Notes under the pieces: model-generated | What the model saw: the letters and a program-made list of their open reading frames with translations, nothing else | Told to the model about the DNA's origin: nothing | The model's database searches: none | Source: Phascolarctobacterium_B sp045598345 | Lineage (GTDB): Bacteria > Bacillota > Negativicutes > Acidaminococcales > Acidaminococcaceae | Length of the DNA: 64,000 nucleotides | Assembly: GCA_045598345.1 (NCBI GenBank) | Contig: JAZLLX010000048.1 | Coordinates: forward strand, 1 to 64,000 | Direction of reading: 5' to 3' | Translations under genes and position numbers: made by a program | Shown here: positions 51,482-61,150 of the stretch, piece after piece | Position numbering within the stretch: position 1 is the stretch's first letter | Layout: each line of letters starts with the position of its first letter

Positions 51482-54474
51482 GTATTGAAAGAACAAAAGA
51501 AAAAGATTTTGAAAGCGATATTGCAAGGCATTTGTGGTCGCCGGCGGGTGGTTATACACGCAACGAGGATATTTATATTGCCAAAGACGGTTTGTTCACC
51601 GACACCTTAATCCGTTTTGTGCAGAAGACCCAGCCGAAGGAATGGAAACGCTATGCCCAAATGAATACTTTGGACACGGAACAGAAGTTTGTTGCTGATT
51701 TCAATAACGCTTGCGACATTTATGGACTGTTACACGTGTTGCGTCACGGTTTTAAGCACCGTGGCATCAGTTTCCGTGTGTGCTATTTCCGTCCGGCATC
51801 CGCTTTGAACCAGACAGAGGTAAATCTTTACGCCAAAAATGAGATTACCTGCAACCGTCAGTGGTTTTATTCCGATGATACCAATAAATCAGTGGATATG
51901 ATGATTGCGGTGAACGGTATTCCGATTTTTGCTTTTGAACTGAAAAACCAATATACGGGGCAGACCGTGCAAAATGCCCAAAGGCAGTGGATGTATGACC
52001 GCAACCCCCGTGAAATTTGTTTTCAGTTCAACAAACGGATTTTAGGGTATTTTTGTGTTGACCATACGGATGTTTTTATGACAACCAAGTTGGCGGGTAA
52101 AGATACCGTTTTTCTGCCGTTCAATCAGGGCAGTAATGGTGCCGGAAATGACGGCGGCAAGGGTAATCCGCCCAACCCGAATGGTTATCCGACCGCATAT
52201 TTGTGGGAAGTGGTTTTTCAAAAGGAAAGTATGTTGGATATTTTGCAAAAATTTATCCACTTGGACAAAGACAAGAAAGTGCTTGTGTTCCCACGCTATC
52301 ACCAGTTGGATGTGGTGCGTAAATTGGTCAGTCAGGTGCAGACCGATGGGGCGGGCCACAATTATTTGATTCAGCATAGCGCAGGTTCAGGAAAAAGTAA
52401 TTCCATTGCGTGGGTGGCATATCGTTTGGCATCGTTATTTGATGAGGATGACAAGCCGGTTTTCCGCAGTGTGATTATTGTTACCGACCGCAGGGTGCTT
52501 GACCGGCAGTTGCAGGGAACAATATCCCAGTTTGAGCATGTTGAGGGAATGATTGATACGATTGATGAAAAGAAATCGTCCAAAGATTTGCGGGATGCGA
52601 TTAACAATGGGGCAAGAATCATTGTTACCACTTTGCAAAAGTTTCCGGTTATTTACAAAGAGATAAATGCAGTGGCTGGCAAGAATTTTGCCGTTATTGT
52701 GGACGAGGCACATTCTTCGCAAACAGGCAGAAGTGCCGCCAAGTTAAAGGCGGCTTTGGCAGATACGGAAGATGCTTTAAAAGAATATGCAGAAATTGAA
52801 GAAAAAGAAGAATTGGCTGAGGAAGAAAAACAAGACAAACTGATGCAGGAACTTTTTCAGCAGGGCAGGCACAAAAACTTGTCGTTTTTTGCTTTTACGG
52901 CCACTCCCAAAGACAAAACTTTGGAATTGTTCGGCACAAGGTATGAGGACGGGTCTTTCCATCCGCTCCATGTATATAGTATGCGGCAGGCGATTGAAGA
53001 AGGGTTCATCCTTGATGTGTTGCAAAACTATATGACTTATGAAACATATTATAAAATAGCCAATACTTCAGGTGATAATCCCGAAGTGCAGTCAAGCCGT
53101 GCTGTGCAGTTTATTCGTAAATTCAAAGATTTTCATCCGCAGAATATTATGGAAAAAACGAAAATTATTGTGGAGACATTTAGGGAGAATACTGCCAACA
53201 AAATTAAGGGTAATGGGAAAATGATGGTGGTAACGGCTTCCCGTAAGGCGGCGGTAAGATTTTATCATGCCATAAAAAATTATGTGGCAGAAAACCATTA
53301 TGACAACATTGAATGTTTGATTGCTTTTTCAGGTGAAGTTAAAGATAATGGGGTTGAATATACACAGGAAAAGTTAAACAAGCGGAAGGATGGGACATCA
53401 ATCAGCGATGCCCAAACCAAGGCGGAATTTCACGACAATTTTAATGTGCTGGTTGTGGCGGAAAAATATCAGACGGGGTTTGACGAGCCCTATCTGCATA
53501 CCATGATTGTGGACAAGAAATTAAAAGGTGTGAAGGCGGTACAAACTTTGTCACGGCTTAACCGTATTTGCCCCAACAAAGAGGATACTTTCATTTTGGA
53601 TTTTGTAAATAGCAAAGATGAAATCAAAGAAGCGTTTCAGCCGTTTTATCAGGAATTGTCATTGGAGCAGGAAGTAAATGCGGATTTGATGTATCGGGTT
53701 GTGGATGAATTGCATGGATATGCAATTTATGACAATAAGGATATTCAGGCATTTTGCAAGATTTATTATGGAACTGAAAAACAAGACAATACGACACTTG
53801 GCAAAATGACCAGTGTTTTAACCCCTTGTGCCAATTTGTATAATGAAAAGACACAGGATGAAAGATATCAATTCAGGCGGAAACTGCGTTCCTTTATCAA
53901 AACCTATGGATTTGTTACACAAGTAACGAGAATGTTTGACAAGGAGTTGCAACAGGAATATTCCTTCTGTTCCTATTTGTTAAAGTTGTTGCCGGCAGAT
54001 GAAAAGGAGCCGATGGATTTGGAAGGTATGTTGGAACTTAAATATTATAAACTGCAAGAAACATTTAAGGGCAGCATTGGTTTGGAAAAGAAGGCCGCAA
54101 CAATTAAACCTGCCGAGAAAAAGGGTAATGCGGCAATAGACCCCAAGGACTTTTTGGATGAAATTATAAAAAGAATCAATGACAAATATACGGGTTTGCT
54201 TAATGAGGGAGACAGAGTGGTCGTGGCGGCTATGTACAGGAAACTTTCTAAAAATGAAAAGGCCATGAATTTGGCAAGGACTTCTGACCCGAAAATTTTT
54301 AAGGAAGCACAGTTCCCCAAGTTCTTTGACGAAGCGGCACAAGAAGGGTATATGGAATCCGAGGAAGCATATACTTCTATTTTCCAAAATGAGCAGAAAT
54401 ATAATGCAGTTATGCGTGTTTTGGCAGATATTGTTTTAAGGGAAGCAAGAAAAATCAGCGTTAAATCAATATAG
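51478..54474 (+). CDS. hsdR: type I restriction endonuclease subunit R
   Basis: 998 residues. The N-terminal nuclease domain has the PD-(D/E)xK-type IPIFAFELKNQYTGQ (about 145-160). A superfamily 2 helicase motor follows, with Walker A HSAGSGKSNSIAW (about 300), the DEAH box VIVDEAHSSQ (about 407), FFAFTATPKDKTLELFG and a C-terminal helical region. HsdR translocates and cuts unmodified DNA with HsdM and HsdS. The ATG at 51478 forms an ATGA overlap with the TOPRIM-like gene and follows GGAGGTG; a GTG 12 nt upstream is less likely. The frame is intact. Confidence 0.93.
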   Translation: MSIERTKEKDFESDIARHLWSPAGGYTRNEDIYIAKDGLFTDTLIRFVQKTQPKEWKRYAQMNTLDTEQKFVADFNNACDIYGLLHVLRHGFKHRGISFRVCYFRPASALNQTEVNLYAKNEITCNRQWFYSDDTNKSVDMMIAVNGIPIFAFELKNQYTGQTVQNAQRQWMYDRNPREICFQFNKRILGYFCVDHTDVFMTTKLAGKDTVFLPFNQGSNGAGNDGGKGNPPNPNGYPTAYLWEVVFQKESMLDILQKFIHLDKDKKVLVFPRYHQLDVVRKLVSQVQTDGAGHNYLIQHSAGSGKSNSIAWVAYRLASLFDEDDKPVFRSVIIVTDRRVLDRQLQGTISQFEHVEGMIDTIDEKKSSKDLRDAINNGARIIVTTLQKFPVIYKEINAVAGKNFAVIVDEAHSSQTGRSAAKLKAALADTEDALKEYAEIEEKEELAEEEKQDKLMQELFQQGRHKNLSFFAFTATPKDKTLELFGTRYEDGSFHPLHVYSMRQAIEEGFILDVLQNYMTYETYYKIANTSGDNPEVQSSRAVQFIRKFKDFHPQNIMEKTKIIVETFRENTANKIKGNGKMMVVTASRKAAVRFYHAIKNYVAENHYDNIECLIAFSGEVKDNGVEYTQEKLNKRKDGTSISDAQTKAEFHDNFNVLVVAEKYQTGFDEPYLHTMIVDKKLKGVKAVQTLSRLNRICPNKEDTFILDFVNSKDEIKEAFQPFYQELSLEQEVNADLMYRVVDELHGYAIYDNKDIQAFCKIYYGTEKQDNTTLGKMTSVLTPCANLYNEKTQDERYQFRRKLRSFIKTYGFVTQVTRMFDKELQQEYSFCSYLLKLLPADEKEPMDLEGMLELKYYKLQETFKGSIGLEKKAATIKPAEKKGNAAIDPKDFLDEIIKRINDKYTGLLNEGDRVVVAAMYRKLSKNEKAMNLARTSDPKIFKEAQFPKFFDEAAQEGYMESEEAYTSIFQNEQKYNAVMRVLADIVLREARKISVKSI

Positions 54475-54528
54475 TTTAGTTTGTAAATGCTAAATTTGAT
54501 AAACTTATTGCAATACACAAATTAAGAG

Positions 54529-54562
54529 AAATTAGGAGTGCAATTCGCATTCCTAATTTTTT
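54529..54562 (+). terminator. intrinsic terminator after hsdR
   Basis: AAATTAGGAGTGC pairs with GCATTCCTAATTT around AATTC.. with one mismatch, followed by TTT. It closes the restriction island. Confidence 0.8.
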
Positions 54563-54586
54563 GCAAAAAGCATTTGTAGATTTTTG

Positions 54587-54615
54587 TTGCATTATATATA
54601 TACATAGTTTATAAT
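54587..54615 (+). promoter_or_regulatory. predicted promoter of the bamA operon
   Basis: TTGCAT (54587-54592), 17 nt, TATAAT (54610-54615). The leader to bamA contains a short CCGTC-AGGG-GACGG hairpin at about 54653-54666. Confidence 0.6.
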
Positions 54616-54691
54616 ATACCATTATATGAAAGAGAGTGTGGAAAAATTTTAGCCGTCAGGGGACGGAATTTTAACTGATAGAGGAGGAAAA

Positions 54692-56731
54692 ATGAAAAAG
54701 AGCAAATATCGTAATTTGAGTTTGGCATTGATGAGTTTGCTGATAGCGGTTCCGGTTTTTGCGGAAACCAATCCAAGCAAGGCATCTGTTCAGGACGGGG
54801 TTTATGTGCCTGATGTCAATTTGGTTGATTTGGAACGGGTGGTGGAATCCCCTCGTGAAAGAAAGGAACGTGAGGCACGGGGCGAGAAATTGCCGGCGGA
54901 AATTAACCCTCCGGTAATTGAAGAAGATGATTTAATTATCCGTGAAGCGGAGGAAGAGGCGCCCAAAGAACTGACTGAGGCACAAAAAGCATTGCTGCCC
55001 TATATCGGCAAGACCATTGTCAGCCAAAAAATTTTAGGTAATGTTAATGTTACCGAAGAACAGGTAATGGCTATGTTGCGGCAAAAGAAAGGTATGCAAC
55101 TGACTGAAGCAGGTGTCAATGAGGATTTGCGGGCCATTTATGATTCCGGATTTTTCTATGAGTTGCGTCCTGATTTCAAGATTGTCAATGGTGGAGTCAG
55201 CATTACCTACGAAGTTCACGAGAACCCAATCTACAATGGTTTTGATATTCAAGGCAACACGATTATAGACCAGAAAAAGATTAATTCCTTGTTCAATATG
55301 CAACCCGGTCAGGTGGCAAACCTGCGTGAAATCAATAAAGCAGTTGCTGATTTGGAAGAGGAATACCGTTCCAACGGTTATATTTTGGCTCGTGTAAATG
55401 ATGCCCATTTGGATGATGAGGGTATTTTACGTGTTGATTTGAACGAAGGCATGGTGGAGGATTTTAAGGTTAAGGGAAATGTAAAATGCAAAGACAATGT
55501 TATTTTGCGTGAAATTACTTTGAAGAAGAATCATCCTTTTAATGCGAAACTTGCCCGTCGTTCCATGCAAAGGATTCAAAATCTCGGTTATTTTGAAGAT
55601 GTTAATATTAAGATGAATCCCGGCCAGGCACCCGGTGCAGTTGAGGTGGAGGTTGATGTCAAAGAAATGAACACCGGACAGTTCGGTATTGGTGCCGGCT
55701 ACTCCAAAGCGGACGGATTTGTCGGGCAGCTGTCCATTGGTGACAAGAATCTCTTTGGACGTGGCGACAGTGCCAGCATCCGTTGGGAATTTGGCGGTGA
55801 AGACAACAAGAACTATGACTTCACTTATTCCAAACCTTGGATTGACAAGCATGAGACACGGATGACAATCAATTTGTACGATGTAACCAATGAATATGAA
55901 GATTATGATATTCATGCGAACAGTATTGCCCGTTATGATAAAAAACGCAGAGGTCAGGAACTGACTTTCAGCCGGAGGGCGGAGAATGAATTTATCAGCA
56001 ATTATGTAACATTGAAGAATCGTGATGATATCTATAGGGGAATGGCAGATGATTACAAACGTGATTTCCAGTACTATGAGGATAAGTACAATAACCATCT
56101 TAACAGTGATAAAATAAAGAGTTACTACCCGAAGGATTACAGAGATCGTAGGGATGAGAACTTTGGTAAGACGAGATCCATTACATTAGGACGTATTTTT
56201 GATAACCGTGACAACATTTATGACCCCCATGAAGGCAAGCGTTTGGCGTTTAGTATTGAAGATGCCCATGCTTTAGGTGGGGATTTCAAATTTACAAAAT
56301 ATACGGTGGATACCAGATATTACTTCCGTGGTGGCGGGGAAAATGTTTGGGCATTAAACCTTATGGGCGGTTATGCCAGCGGAGATATGCCGCTTAGTCA
56401 GCGCTTTAGCATGGGTGGTAGTGAAACCTTACGCGGTTTTGAAGATGACCAGTTCCGTGGTAACAGTATGTTGAAGGGGACATTGGAATACCGTTTCCCC
56501 ATTGTTAAAAAGATTCAGGGCGTGGTGTTTAATGATAATGGCTATGCCTGGGATAAACGCTTTGAAGACAGGTTCCATTTAGGAGATACCAAGAGTTCTG
56601 TAGGTTTGGGCCTGCGTATCAATTCGCCCTTAGGCCCGATTCGTTTGGACTATGGCTGGCAGGTTCGCCGTAACGGTGATGATTCCGGCAGCCGTGGCAA
56701 GTTCCACTTCAGTTTTGGCGGACAATTCTAA
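54692..56731 (+). CDS. bamA: outer membrane protein assembly factor BamA
   Basis: 679 residues. It has a signal peptide (LALMSLLIAVPVFAET), a proline- and Glu-rich linker (about 50-105), then POTRA repeats (ILGNVNVTEEQVMAML, FDIQGNTIIDQKKI, FKVKGNVKCKDNVIL) and a C-terminal Omp85 beta barrel (about 320-679) with the FSMGGSETLRGFEDDQFRG lid-lock motif and final aromatic residue (FSFGGQF). It inserts beta-barrel proteins into the outer membrane. With three POTRA-like units it is shorter than the five-POTRA E. coli protein, as in other Negativicutes. Confidence 0.93.
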   Translation: MKKSKYRNLSLALMSLLIAVPVFAETNPSKASVQDGVYVPDVNLVDLERVVESPRERKEREARGEKLPAEINPPVIEEDDLIIREAEEEAPKELTEAQKALLPYIGKTIVSQKILGNVNVTEEQVMAMLRQKKGMQLTEAGVNEDLRAIYDSGFFYELRPDFKIVNGGVSITYEVHENPIYNGFDIQGNTIIDQKKINSLFNMQPGQVANLREINKAVADLEEEYRSNGYILARVNDAHLDDEGILRVDLNEGMVEDFKVKGNVKCKDNVILREITLKKNHPFNAKLARRSMQRIQNLGYFEDVNIKMNPGQAPGAVEVEVDVKEMNTGQFGIGAGYSKADGFVGQLSIGDKNLFGRGDSASIRWEFGGEDNKNYDFTYSKPWIDKHETRMTINLYDVTNEYEDYDIHANSIARYDKKRRGQELTFSRRAENEFISNYVTLKNRDDIYRGMADDYKRDFQYYEDKYNNHLNSDKIKSYYPKDYRDRRDENFGKTRSITLGRIFDNRDNIYDPHEGKRLAFSIEDAHALGGDFKFTKYTVDTRYYFRGGGENVWALNLMGGYASGDMPLSQRFSMGGSETLRGFEDDQFRGNSMLKGTLEYRFPIVKKIQGVVFNDNGYAWDKRFEDRFHLGDTKSSVGLGLRINSPLGPIRLDYGWQVRRNGDDSGSRGKFHFSFGGQF

Positions 56732-56761
56732 TTTGATTTTGAGAAAGAAGGTTGAATTATT

Positions 56762-57241
56762 ATGATGAATTTATTTGGCGGAAAGAGAATGGCAAGGGTT
56801 TTGGACATTTTTATCGCTGTTTTGTTTTTGGTCGGTTGTTTTGCATTCAGTATGAATCAGAGCAGTTTTGGCAGCTCCAGTGTTGCTGAAGCGGCTGCCA
56901 ACAGTGCTATTGGTGTAGTAGATTTTCAGCGTTTGATAACTTCTGCCCCCAATATTGACAATGTGCGTACAACTATGAGAAACGAAGTTGCTGCAGCGGA
57001 GAAGGATTTTGCCAATAAAGCAAAATCTATGAGTGAGCAGGAAAAACAAAATTTTGGTAAGCAGTTACAAACACGCTTAATGAACAGGGAAAATGAGTTA
57101 ATGACTCCTGTGTTGAACTCAATCAATGCGGCTATTAAATCCGTTGCCAACAAGAAGGGTTTAAGCGTTGTGGTTCACAAGAATGTGGTTGTTTTGGGCG
57201 GACTGGATATCACTGAAGAAGTTGTAAAAGCAATGAAATGA
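56762..57241 (+). CDS. OmpH/Skp-family periplasmic chaperone
   Basis: 159 residues. An N-terminal membrane/signal segment (VLDIFIAVLFLVGCFAFSM) ends near SVAEAAANS, followed by the OmpH start IGVVDFQRLITSAPN, a helical hairpin arm, and the closing VANKKGLSVVVHKNVVVLGG. It would escort unfolded outer-membrane proteins to BamA, whose gene is 30 nt upstream. A second OmpH-like gene follows, so there are two paralogues. Confidence 0.87.
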   Translation: MMNLFGGKRMARVLDIFIAVLFLVGCFAFSMNQSSFGSSSVAEAAANSAIGVVDFQRLITSAPNIDNVRTTMRNEVAAAEKDFANKAKSMSEQEKQNFGKQLQTRLMNRENELMTPVLNSINAAIKSVANKKGLSVVVHKNVVVLGGLDITEEVVKAMK

Positions 57242-57289
57242 GTTCAGGTATCGGGTACCAGGTTTTAGGAGTTAGAGGTTAGGGATCAG

Positions 57290-57697
57290 ATGGTTAAAAA
57301 TTTAGTTATAACTTTTTTGTTAGTACTTTCAATCGCCTTGGTTGGATGTGGCAGGAGTTCTGATTTTGGCGTTGTTGATTTGGCTAAGGTGGAAAGTGAA
57401 TCTGCCCAGCTGAAATCCATTCGTGAAGAAGGGATTAAGGAATTGGGTAATCTGCAAAAAGAGATGGAGAAAGCACTGAAAAACAAATCTGGGGATGCTA
57501 AAGCAAAAATTATTGCGGACTATCAGGCCAGGGCTCAGGTGGTACAGGGGAATATGGCCAACAGAATGCGTAACCAGTTGGATGGTGCGGTGCATCAGGT
57601 GGCACAGAAACATGGGTTAGGTGCAGTTTTGGCAAAGGAAGCAGTTCCAGATGGAGGAACTGACCTTACAGCAGAAGTTTTGGAAGTTTTGAAATAG
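57290..57697 (+). CDS. OmpH/Skp-like lipoprotein
   Basis: 135 residues. A lipoprotein signal ends in ALVGC (Cys near 20), then FGVVDLAKVESESAQLKSI, a helical arm and the OmpH-type C-terminus VAQKHGLGAVLAKEAVPDGG. It appears to be a membrane-anchored paralogue of the preceding chaperone. The 45-nt gap before it consists of 7-nt repeat units (GAGTTAG, AGGTTAG). It lies directly before lpxD. Confidence 0.82.
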   Translation: MVKNLVITFLLVLSIALVGCGRSSDFGVVDLAKVESESAQLKSIREEGIKELGNLQKEMEKALKNKSGDAKAKIIADYQARAQVVQGNMANRMRNQLDGAVHQVAQKHGLGAVLAKEAVPDGGTDLTAEVLEVLK

Positions 57698-57698
57698 T

Positions 57699-58721
57699 AT
57701 GCAGAAAACAGTTCAAGAGATTGCCAAATTGGTAAATGGCAGCTTGGAAAATGATAATCCTGAATTGGTTATAACAGGGGTGAACGGTTTGGTAGAGGCA
57801 GGACCTACGGAAGTAAGTTTTGCAGTACCACCCTATGTTGACGAATGTCACAGGTCAAAGGCAGGTGTTATGCTGCTTGCTTTTGACGACAGAAAATTAG
57901 AGGATCGTCCAGTCATCCGGGTAGAAAATCCCCGGGTGGCTTTTGCTGTTTTATTGGAAGTTTTTCGTCCTCAGGCAGATGTGGAAAGAACGGTGAGCCA
58001 ATATGCTTTTGTTCATCCCACCGCTAAATTGGGCAAAAATGTGGCAGTACAGGCCTTTGCTTATATTGACGCCGGGGCAGAGATTGGCGACAATTCAGTG
58101 ATTGCCGCCCATGCTTTTGTAGGTAAAAATGCAAAAATAGGTGCTGACTGTTTTCTATATCCCAATGCAACAGTACGGGAAGATTGTGTTCTTTGTAACA
58201 AAGTGATTTTACAGGCAGGGGCTGTGGTCGGTGGGGACGGATTTGGTTTTGTTACCCAGCCGGACGGCAGGCATACCAAGGTTTTGCAAACGGGAAATGT
58301 GATTATTGAGGATGATGTAGAAATAGGGTGCAACAGCACAGTTGATAGGGCAACGGTGGGACATACCATTGTGGGAAAAGGTACAAAAATAGATAATTTA
58401 GTTCATTTGGGACATAATGTAATTGTTGGTAAAAATTGTTTTCTTTGTGCTCAAGTTGGGGTTGCCGGCAGTACGGTAATTGGGGACAACAATACCTTTG
58501 CTGGGCAGGTAGCGGTGAACGGGCATATTAAGATTGGGAATAACAATCTTTTTGCCGGCAGGACCGGCATTACCAAAAATGTTGGCGATAATATGCAAAT
58601 GGGGGGCTTCCCAGAACGGCCACTTAAGGAATGGATGCGGCATGAGGCGTGGCTGAACAAGATTGAAGCACTGAGCAAGCGTGTGAAAGAGTTGGAACAA
58701 AGAGTAAATAATTTGGAATAA
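57699..58721 (+). CDS. lpxD: UDP-3-O-(3-hydroxyacyl)glucosamine N-acyltransferase
   Basis: 340 residues. The N-terminal uridine-binding domain (about 1-100) is followed by a left-handed beta helix of hexapeptide repeats (IGDNSVIAAHAFVGKNAKIG; VGGDGFGFV; HLGHNVIVGKNCF with catalytic His) and a C-terminal helix. It adds the second 3-hydroxyacyl chain in lipid A synthesis. It begins one base after the preceding stop. Confidence 0.94.
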   Translation: MQKTVQEIAKLVNGSLENDNPELVITGVNGLVEAGPTEVSFAVPPYVDECHRSKAGVMLLAFDDRKLEDRPVIRVENPRVAFAVLLEVFRPQADVERTVSQYAFVHPTAKLGKNVAVQAFAYIDAGAEIGDNSVIAAHAFVGKNAKIGADCFLYPNATVREDCVLCNKVILQAGAVVGGDGFGFVTQPDGRHTKVLQTGNVIIEDDVEIGCNSTVDRATVGHTIVGKGTKIDNLVHLGHNVIVGKNCFLCAQVGVAGSTVIGDNNTFAGQVAVNGHIKIGNNNLFAGRTGITKNVGDNMQMGGFPERPLKEWMRHEAWLNKIEALSKRVKELEQRVNNLE

Positions 58722-58850
58722 AGGTCAAAGAATAAAGAACAAATATGGTAGAATGTTCCTGTGATTGAAATTGGGAATTTTGCGTAGCAAAATTTTCGTT
58801 ATTTATTCTTTGACATTTGACATTTGACATTTGTTCTTTGAATAAGGGGT
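58722..58850. repeat. intergenic repeat between lpxD and the acyltransferase gene
   Basis: A motif copy at 58747 is flanked on the left by AAAGAATAAAGAACAAAT and on the right by TTGACAT units and TTGTTCTTTG, so the two ends are partly complementary. An AATTTTGC-GTA-GCAAAATT hairpin (58776-58794) sits in the middle. Confidence 0.8.
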
Positions 58851-58858
58851 TATGGTTT

Positions 58859-59764
58859 GTGATTGGTTATTGGTTAGTTAAGTTCGTAAGTAAGATTTTG
58901 TGCTGTTTGCCTGCTGGTTTGCAGCAGAAAATTGGAAATATATTGGGAAATATTGCCTTAAAGTTTTGTCCTGAATGGCGTTTGGATATGGCCATGGCAA
59001 ATATTTGTGAATGTTTAGGTCTTGATAAGGACGAAGCGGACAAAATAGCCAAAGAGAGCGTTAAACGCTTTGGCAGGATGGCGGTGGAAGTCCTTTGCTT
59101 TCCTAATCTGAACAAGGATAATATTCTTGATTCTGTGGATATGGAAGGTCTTGAACATTTGCAAAATGCTTATGCTTTGGATAAGGGATTTATCATGGTT
59201 ACAGGGCATTTCGGTAATTGGGAAATGTTGGGGGCCATTGTAGCACTTTTGGGTTATCCTTTGCTGTCCATAGTCAGGCATCAAAATCAAGGCAGTATGA
59301 ACCGGCTGATAAATGAATACAGGGAAATGGTTGGTCAGACCATTGCTTATAATCGTGGGGAAAACAATCTTTTGCAGATTGTGCGGATGTTAAAACAAAA
59401 AAAGATTGTTGGGATTTTGTATGATCAGGATACCAATGATATTGGTGTAAAGTTGGATTTGTTCGGGAAAACTTGTGTCGTTCCTGACGGGGCAGTGGCA
59501 TTAAGCCGAATTAACAAAGCCCCCATTGTGCCGATTTTTATTCATAACAGAGATGAAGGAAAATTTAAAGTTAGAATTTATCCGGCACTTATTTGTGAAA
59601 GTAAAGACAAATATGATGATGTTATGAGGGAATTAGTAGATATTCTTGAGCAGGAAGTTCGGGAAGATCCGGCAATGTGGTTTTGGGTACATGACCGTTG
59701 GAAAGACGGGCATCAAAGATTTGATAAAGAATATGACGAAAACAAGCACGGGCATCATCCGTAA
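58859..59764 (+). CDS. lipid A biosynthesis lauroyl/myristoyl-type acyltransferase (LpxL/HtrB family)
   Basis: 301 residues from a GTG at 58859, which follows AAGGGG by 9 nt. A longer open frame begins inside a 7-nt repeat array and is not believed. The family motif HFGNWEM (catalytic HxxxxE-type) is at about 118, with LSIVRHQNQGSMNRLI, VGILYDQD and WVHDRWK. It adds a secondary acyl chain to Kdo-lipid A or its precursor. Its position inside the lpx operon fits that role. Confidence 0.88.
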   Translation: MIGYWLVKFVSKILCCLPAGLQQKIGNILGNIALKFCPEWRLDMAMANICECLGLDKDEADKIAKESVKRFGRMAVEVLCFPNLNKDNILDSVDMEGLEHLQNAYALDKGFIMVTGHFGNWEMLGAIVALLGYPLLSIVRHQNQGSMNRLINEYREMVGQTIAYNRGENNLLQIVRMLKQKKIVGILYDQDTNDIGVKLDLFGKTCVVPDGAVALSRINKAPIVPIFIHNRDEGKFKVRIYPALICESKDKYDDVMRELVDILEQEVREDPAMWFWVHDRWKDGHQRFDKEYDENKHGHHP

Positions 59765-59822
59765 TTAGGGGATAGGTATTAGGGATCAGGTGTCAGGTAC
59801 GAGGTTAGGGAAGGCGGGAAAA

Positions 59823-60650
59823 ATGAAACAAAAAACTTTAGCAAAGGCAATTACATATAGTGGCAACGGGTTGCACAGCGGTCTGAAAGTTACTATGACT
59901 TTGCAACCGGCACCGGTTAATAGCGGTGTGGTTTATAAACGGGTGGATTTGCAAAATCAACCCATAATCCATGTCAGACCTGATTTGGTCAGCAGTACCG
60001 TAAGGGCAACCACAATCACGGAAAACGGGGCGGAAGTTTTCACTGTGGAACATTTGATGGCGGCACTCAGTATGATGGGTGTGGATAATGTGGTGGTGGA
60101 AATGGATTCGCCGGAACCGCCTGTGACGGACGGCAGTGCCAAAGTTTTTTGTGATTTAATCAAGCAGGCAGGACTGGTGGAACAGGAAGCGGAAAAAACA
60201 ATTTATGCGGTGGACAAGGATTTTTCCGTGTATGACGGGGAACGCTATATTATTGTCAAACCCTATGATGGTTACAGAATTTCCTTCACATCCATTAACA
60301 AACACCCTTTGTTGGGAACCCAGTATTTTGATTTGACATTGAATCAGGAAAGTTTTGAAAAAGAAATAATGAGCGCCAGAACCGTGGCATTTGTGGAAGA
60401 ACTGGAAATGTTGAAGAAACTTGGCTTGGGCAAAGGCGGAAATTTGGAAAATTGCGTGGTGTTTGACAAGGATAAAATTCTCAGCAAACCACGTTTTGAT
60501 AATGAATTAATCCGTCATAAGATTTTGGATGTGATTGGGGATTTATATCTTTTGGGCAGTATTAAAGCCCATGTAATTTGTGTTACTACAGGGCATGCTT
60601 TTAACAGTGCCGTAGCAAAACAAATTCAGTTGTACAGAGAAGGTAAGTAA
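59823..60650 (+). CDS. lpxC: UDP-3-O-acyl-N-acetylglucosamine deacetylase
   Basis: 275 residues, the usual length. Zinc and catalytic segments are GNGLHSG, EVFTVEHLMAALSMMGVDN, SPEPPVTDGSA, and RHKILDVIGDLYLLG with VTTGHAFN near the C-terminus. It commits UDP-acyl-GlcNAc to lipid A. The ATG at 59823 follows AAGGCGGG; upstream in-frame codons lie in repeat sequence. fabZ begins two bases after the stop. Confidence 0.95.
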   Translation: MKQKTLAKAITYSGNGLHSGLKVTMTLQPAPVNSGVVYKRVDLQNQPIIHVRPDLVSSTVRATTITENGAEVFTVEHLMAALSMMGVDNVVVEMDSPEPPVTDGSAKVFCDLIKQAGLVEQEAEKTIYAVDKDFSVYDGERYIIVKPYDGYRISFTSINKHPLLGTQYFDLTLNQESFEKEIMSARTVAFVEELEMLKKLGLGKGGNLENCVVFDKDKILSKPRFDNELIRHKILDVIGDLYLLGSIKAHVICVTTGHAFNSAVAKQIQLYREGK

Positions 60651-60651
60651 A

Positions 60652-61137
60652 ATGGGAGCAGAGCAAAATACACCAAATTATCAGCAGATGCCGGCATTGC
60701 TTGACTATGCGGAGATTAAAAAAGTCCTTCCGCACCGTTATCCAATGCTTTTGGTGGACAGGATTGTGGAACTGGAACCAATGAAACGGGCGGTGGGAAT
60801 CAAATGTGTTACGGGGAATGAAGAATTTTTCCAAGGGCATTTCCCCAATTACCCGATTATGCCGGGCGTATTGCTGATAGAAGCCATGGCACAGGTGGGG
60901 GGCATTGCGTTGATGTTCCCGGAGGAAAACCGTAATAAAATGGCGGTTTTTGGCCGGATTAACAAAGCAAAATTCAAACGTCAGGTTGTTCCGGGTGATG
61001 TATTGGTTACGGAAGCGATTATAACCCGAGTTGTGAAAAACACTATGGGCATTGTAAAATGTGTGGGAAAAGTGGACGGTCAGGTGGCATGTGAATGTGA
61101 ATGTCACTTTGCCTTAGTCCAACCCAAAGATAATTGA
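60652..61137 (+). CDS. fabZ: 3-hydroxyacyl-ACP dehydratase FabZ
   Basis: 161 residues with a short N-terminal extension. The hotdog-fold active site has LPHRYPMLLVDRI, FFQGHFPNYPIMPGVLLIEAMAQ (catalytic His and Glu) and AVFGRINKAKFKRQVVPGD. It dehydrates 3-hydroxyacyl-ACP. Its place between lpxC and lpxA is common in diderm Firmicutes. Confidence 0.95.
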   Translation: MGAEQNTPNYQQMPALLDYAEIKKVLPHRYPMLLVDRIVELEPMKRAVGIKCVTGNEEFFQGHFPNYPIMPGVLLIEAMAQVGGIALMFPEENRNKMAVFGRINKAKFKRQVVPGDVLVTEAIITRVVKNTMGIVKCVGKVDGQVACECECHFALVQPKDN

Positions 61138-61150
61138 TGGAGGGTAGAAG

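Noticed and set aside
58817..58858. Upstream start for the LpxL-type acyltransferase
   Set aside because: The extra codons lie in a TTGACAT heptamer array and start with TTG. The GTG at 58859 has a proper ribosome site.
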